From an uncultured Gammaproteobacteria bacterium (GTDB taxonomy: Bacteria > Pseudomonadota > Gammaproteobacteria > Acidiferrobacterales > CAJVXG01), in NCBI GenBank assembly GCA_913009215.1, contig CAJVXG010000013.1, positions 1-16,097 of the forward strand: DNA of 16,097 nt, in the 5' to 3' direction. Made by a program: the position numbers and the translations under genes. The notes beneath the pieces were generated by a model. The model was not told where the DNA came from. It searched no databases and worked only from the letters and a program-made list of their open reading frames with translations. Of this stretch, positions 13,401 through 16,097 are shown in pieces (the stretch's first letter is position 1; each line of letters starts with the position of its first letter).

Positions 13401-16097
13401 AGAGACCACGATTAGCAAAAAGGCGCTGACGATTGCGGCCCAGGGGTTAAAATACAAATTACCCACTGACAAACCCGGCGATTATGTATTATTGATTCGC
13501 GATGGCGATGATACCGAACTGAATCGCATTGCTTTCTCTGTTGTTGGCCAGGCCAATCTGGCGCAGAGTCTGGAGAAAAATACCGAGCTTCAGGTCAAGA
13601 TCAACAAGAGCGATTATTCCCCGGGTGAGGATATTGAATTACAGATCAAGGCCCCCTATGTCGGGTCCGGTTTGATCACGATAGAGCGTGATAGGGTCTA
13701 TTCTTACAAATGGTTCACCACCTCCACAACCAGTTCTGTGCAGCGTATTCGTGTACCGGCCGATATGGAGGGTAATGGTTATATCAATGTTTCCTTTGTT
13801 CGTTCCATCGACTCCAGGGAAATCTACAGCAGCCCATTGAGCTACGGTGTTGTACCATTTTCCATCAGTCGCAAGAAACGCATTATCCCGATTGAGCTCA
13901 AGGTCCCGGAGCTGGCCAGACCCGGGGAAACCTATCGCATCCAGTACAAGAGTGCACAACCATCACGCATTGTTGTCATTGCGGTTGACGAAGGCATTTT
14001 GCAGGTAGCGAAGTACAAGAAACCGACGCCGTTATCGCATTTCTTCAAGAAGAAGGCACTTGAGGTCACCACTTCGCAAATACTGGACCTGATATTGCCC
14101 GAATATGAATTGGTGCGGGCCTTGTCTGCCCCGGGTGGTGGTGACGATTACGGTCGGGCGGCGTTGGGCAAGAATCTGAACCCGTTCAAACGCAAGCGCG
14201 ACAAACCAGTCGCATTCTGGTCCGGCATTATTGATGCCGGCCCGCAACCACGGGAACTGAAATTCACCATACCCGATTATTTTAACGGCACTCTGCGTGT
14301 CATGGCGGTAGCGGTGTCGACCAAGGCGGTCGGTGTGGTATCGACGAAGTCATTGGTGCGTGGACATTTTGTGATATCACCAAATGTGCCTACCTTTGTG
14401 GCGCCGGGTGATGAGTTTGAAGTGAGCGCCGGTATTGCCAACAATGTAGAGAAGTCCGGGAAAACTCCGGCCGTGAACGTGACACTGAAAATCTCGAAGC
14501 ACTTGAAAATTGTCGGCAAGACGATGCAGACGATCACTATCGCGGAGGGCAAGGAGAGTGTCGTTCGTTATAAGCTGATTGCGAATAGCAGGCTTGGTTC
14601 CGGTAACCTGACCTTCCGTACCACGATGGGCAAGTACCGTTCGAAATACTCGGTTGATTTGAGTGTACGGCCACCCACTCCATACGTTACGACGACGGTT
14701 AGTGGATCATTCAAACCGGGCAACAAGAGCAAGGTGCCAATTGACCGGCGCATGTATCCCCATTATCGTAAGCTCACGGCCAGCGCGTCTCCGCTACCAT
14801 TGGCTATCGGTCATGGTCTTGTGCAATATCTGACGGCCTATCCGCACGGTTGTACCGAGCAGTTGGTGAGCAAAGCGATGCCGGCACTGGTGTTACGCAA
14901 TCGCCCCGAGTTTGGTTATTCGCCGAAAAAAGTGGAGGCCAATCTCAAACGTACCTTGCGTATATTGCGCCAAAGACAAAACGCGCGAGGCGCATTTGGT
15001 TTCTGGACCGCCAATTCGCATGTTTCTGATTTTCAGGTGGTCTATGCCCTGCATTTCCTGACCGAGGCCAAAGACAGGGGTTATCCGGTACCGAGAGACA
15101 TGTTAAGAAAAGGCCTGGGTTACCTCCGCGGACTCATGAGGGACCCGGGAGATTCCCTGCAAGAGGCCAGAGTGCGGGCCTATGCGCTTTATATCCTGAC
15201 GCGTAATGGTGTGGTCACGACCAACTATATCAATACCCTGCGCGAGCATATGGACGCGGAGTATAAGGATGCCTGGAAAAAGGACCTTGCCGGTATCTAT
15301 ATGGCGGCCACGTACAAGATGTTAAAACTGGAAAGTCAGGCCAGCCGATTAATCAGCGATATCAAGCTGGGTCAGCCGCAAAAGGCGAATTACAATCATT
15401 ATTACGATGGCCTGGTTCGGGATGCACAATATCTCTATATCCTGGCGCGGCACTTCCCGGAACGCCTGAAGAAATTACCATCGGAAGATATTCTGCATAT
15501 CGTGATACCGATCACCAAGGGCCGTTACAATACAATCTCGTCCTCATATACGATATTGGCGCTTGATGCCTTTGCCGATGTCGCCGATCTACCGGCGCAA
15601 AGCAAGCTGGCCATTACCGAGATCCTGGCCCAGGGCAAAACCAGACCGCTGGTTTTGCCGAGAGGTTTGTTTCCCAAAGTGGATTTCACAGACAAGGCGA
15701 AATTTATACAAATTTCGGCTGAAGGAGGTTTCCGTACCTACTATCAGGTAGTGCAATCCGGTTTTGACTTGCAGTTGCCGCAAAAGGTAGTTAAGAGGAA
15801 ACTGGAAGTCTTTCGTGAATTCCGTGATGCCGATGGCGATGTCATTACCAAGACCAGGCTGGGTGATGAGATCAAGGTACACCTGAAGATACGCTCCATC
15901 GATAAAGGGACCTACAGGAATGTCGCCATCGTGGATTTGTTGCCGGGAGGTTTCGAAGTGGTCATCAGCCCTACGGCAAGATCGGGTGACCCGACTTCAT
16001 TTGCCGAAAGCGGTATGTCTTCCTGGAAGCCCGACTATGTCGATATCCGGGAAGACCGCGTCGTGCTTTATGGTACCGTCGGGCCGGATATCAAGGA
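10414..16097 (+). CDS. Bacterial alpha-2-macroglobulin, thioester type, membrane-anchored, 3' truncated
   Basis: Bacterial macroglobulins sit in the periplasm and trap attacking proteases: cleavage of a bait region exposes a thioester that bonds the protease. The frame is open from the TGA at 10402 to the window end, giving at least 1,894 residues. After a basic, amphipathic N-terminus there is one TM helix (about 58-80: TVVLTGVALGFTGLVAAGGY) and no lipobox, so it is probably an inner-membrane-anchored periplasmic protein. Hallmarks in order are FSDRGIYRPGDTFHVG (MG2-type, about 698-713), VEEFLPDR (793-800), LFGTAAINRR (830-839), APYVGSGLITIERDR, VDEGILQV (about 1191-1198), a Gly/charged bait-like stretch (about 1226-1265) and the intact thioester C1480-T-E-Q1483. 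An alpha-helical thioester domain follows, then VAIVDLLPGGFEV of the last MG domain. The start is uncertain: TTG 10414 (GGGAG 12 bases before) or ATG 10444 (no Shine-Dalgarno). A PBP1C gene often accompanies such genes but would lie beyond the window. Confidence 0.95.
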   Translation, partial: MRKLFALIASMFRAIARFLSYIVGGLRWSPPPWLAFIGRNISKGACVLFAWMRQNRKTVVLTGVALGFTGLVAAGGYVWYLSIPKPVELSVRGTSPSVTPMAENPTFDSVQIYFGGSAARLDRAGKVVKKGISIDPKIEGEWRWVGDNQITFQPKVDWAIGQKYIIRFDKSMFPKHVLLEDYEYTFSTVAFRANISQSEFYQDPRDPRLKKIVATISFNYPVDPKSLEKRISMRMKGQKKGLFGVGKESFPFKVTYDKYKGQAFIHSDPVTIPPKDSFMELAIAPGITAARGGNTTESRLTRKVRIPGVFNFFRISNTQLTLVRNARYEPEQVLVIQTTAGVHEKVLQKNLKVYILPRDYPAIGDAKTRKRYRWYDVSVIGPEVLRQATELSLTPLPTEREYAKLHSFKYKVPPGKYLYIRLNKGTESYGGFRLAKVFDSIRRVPKFPKELKIMHDGAILSLSGSKKLSILSRDIGALRYRIGRIMPGQINHLISQTSGSEFKKPGFYSASSFNLENISEFFHNIKTLQHLPYGKTQYSAFDFGNYLTTSGGVNHGLFYIRVEGWDEQRKRSMGVSDGRLVLITDLGMLVKDNADGSHDVFVQSIRSGQPVAGARVEILGKNGLAVMGSTTDADGHVSFPNLKGLRREKTPTVYLVRKGPDLSFLPYKRGDRQLNFSRFDTGGEVTRYAGEKLNAYLFSDRGIYRPGDTFHVGLIVKPRNWRTDLAGVPLETIITDARGLAVQKKKIRLSATGFEEITYKTGETSPTGEYQVRVYVIKDRKRRSLLGSTTVRVEEFLPDRLRIATSFSKTQTKGWVSPDKLSGMVSLQNLFGTAAINRRVAAQLTLSPAYPVFRPFKDYRFYDPLRAKKSFSERLEDRQTDDKGETVFDLDLGRFDKATYRLTFLSQGFEAAGGRGVTSESSILVSPLKYLVGYKADGSLRYIKRYGERNVRLIAINNMLKKYKAGGLKAHLLEQRYVSVLTRQSNGTYKYQSVLKETTISKKALTIAAQGLKYKLPTDKPGDYVLLIRDGDDTELNRIAFSVVGQANLAQSLEKNTELQVKINKSDYSPGEDIELQIKAPYVGSGLITIERDRVYSYKWFTTSTTSSVQRIRVPADMEGNGYINVSFVRSIDSREIYSSPLSYGVVPFSISRKKRIIPIELKVPELARPGETYRIQYKSAQPSRIVVIAVDEGILQVAKYKKPTPLSHFFKKKALEVTTSQILDLILPEYELVRALSAPGGGDDYGRAALGKNLNPFKRKRDKPVAFWSGIIDAGPQPRELKFTIPDYFNGTLRVMAVAVSTKAVGVVSTKSLVRGHFVISPNVPTFVAPGDEFEVSAGIANNVEKSGKTPAVNVTLKISKHLKIVGKTMQTITIAEGKESVVRYKLIANSRLGSGNLTFRTTMGKYRSKYSVDLSVRPPTPYVTTTVSGSFKPGNKSKVPIDRRMYPHYRKLTASASPLPLAIGHGLVQYLTAYPHGCTEQLVSKAMPALVLRNRPEFGYSPKKVEANLKRTLRILRQRQNARGAFGFWTANSHVSDFQVVYALHFLTEAKDRGYPVPRDMLRKGLGYLRGLMRDPGDSLQEARVRAYALYILTRNGVVTTNYINTLREHMDAEYKDAWKKDLAGIYMAATYKMLKLESQASRLISDIKLGQPQKANYNHYYDGLVRDAQYLYILARHFPERLKKLPSEDILHIVIPITKGRYNTISSSYTILALDAFADVADLPAQSKLAITEILAQGKTRPLVLPRGLFPKVDFTDKAKFIQISAEGGFRTYYQVVQSGFDLQLPQKVVKRKLEVFREFRDADGDVITKTRLGDEIKVHLKIRSIDKGTYRNVAIVDLLPGGFEVVISPTARSGDPTSFAESGMSSWKPDYVDIREDRVVLYGTVGPDIK

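Overview
The window looks like a chromosomal segment of a gammaproteobacterium of moderate GC content. The evidence is a RelA-type (not SpoT-type) C-terminus, an adenylosuccinate lyase of the E. coli PurB type, and the block rluE-nudJ-mnmA-purB, which matches the enterobacterial order except that hflD is missing between mnmA and purB. Nothing fixes the genus. PilZ, HAMP, RAYT and macroglobulin genes fit a free-living, envelope-active bacterium.

Layout. 1-843 (+) is the 3' end of relA. It converges on a two-TM, HAMP-like protein gene (840-1472, -), and the two stop codons share one CTAG. A 172-bp spacer with a palindrome framed by direct repeats leads to an exported metallo-beta-lactamase-fold hydrolase (1654-2523, +) and a 64-residue protein with a duplicated Gly-aromatic motif (2632-2826, +), which ends in a textbook terminator. 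A RAYT (REP-associated tyrosine transposase) follows at 2982-3671, flanked by a perfect GGGGTC palindrome and a degenerate copy that contains its own stop codon. The minus strand then carries a Cys-rich protein of unknown function (3687-4397), a PilZ protein (4472-4783), an NlpC/P60 lipoprotein (4973-5479) and a soluble protein that may have a PLD-like fold (5523-6035). Divergent from these, 6159-6650 (+) encodes a small four-helix membrane protein with a histone-H1-like Lys/Arg tail. A bidirectional terminator separates it from the minus-strand block rluE (10273) -> nudJ -> mnmA -> purB (6711). From about 10414 to the end of the window the plus strand is one uninterrupted reading frame of at least 1,894 codons. 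It encodes a membrane-anchored bacterial alpha-2-macroglobulin with an intact CTEQ thioester and is cut by the window end.

How the genes work together. The rluE-nudJ-mnmA-purB block is housekeeping: rRNA pseudouridylation, nucleotide/thiamine-phosphate hydrolysis, tRNA 2-thiolation and purine synthesis. RelA is the stringent-response enzyme. The accessory genes are mostly envelope or signalling functions: NlpC lipoprotein, exported hydrolase, HAMP protein, PilZ and macroglobulin. I see no CRISPR array, tRNA, rRNA, prophage or classical IS. No gene-free stretch exceeds 300 bp. The best candidates for something little described are the 64-residue protein, the Lys-tailed membrane protein, the six-Cys protein and the N-terminally extended macroglobulin. 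None is proven to be a new system from sequence alone.
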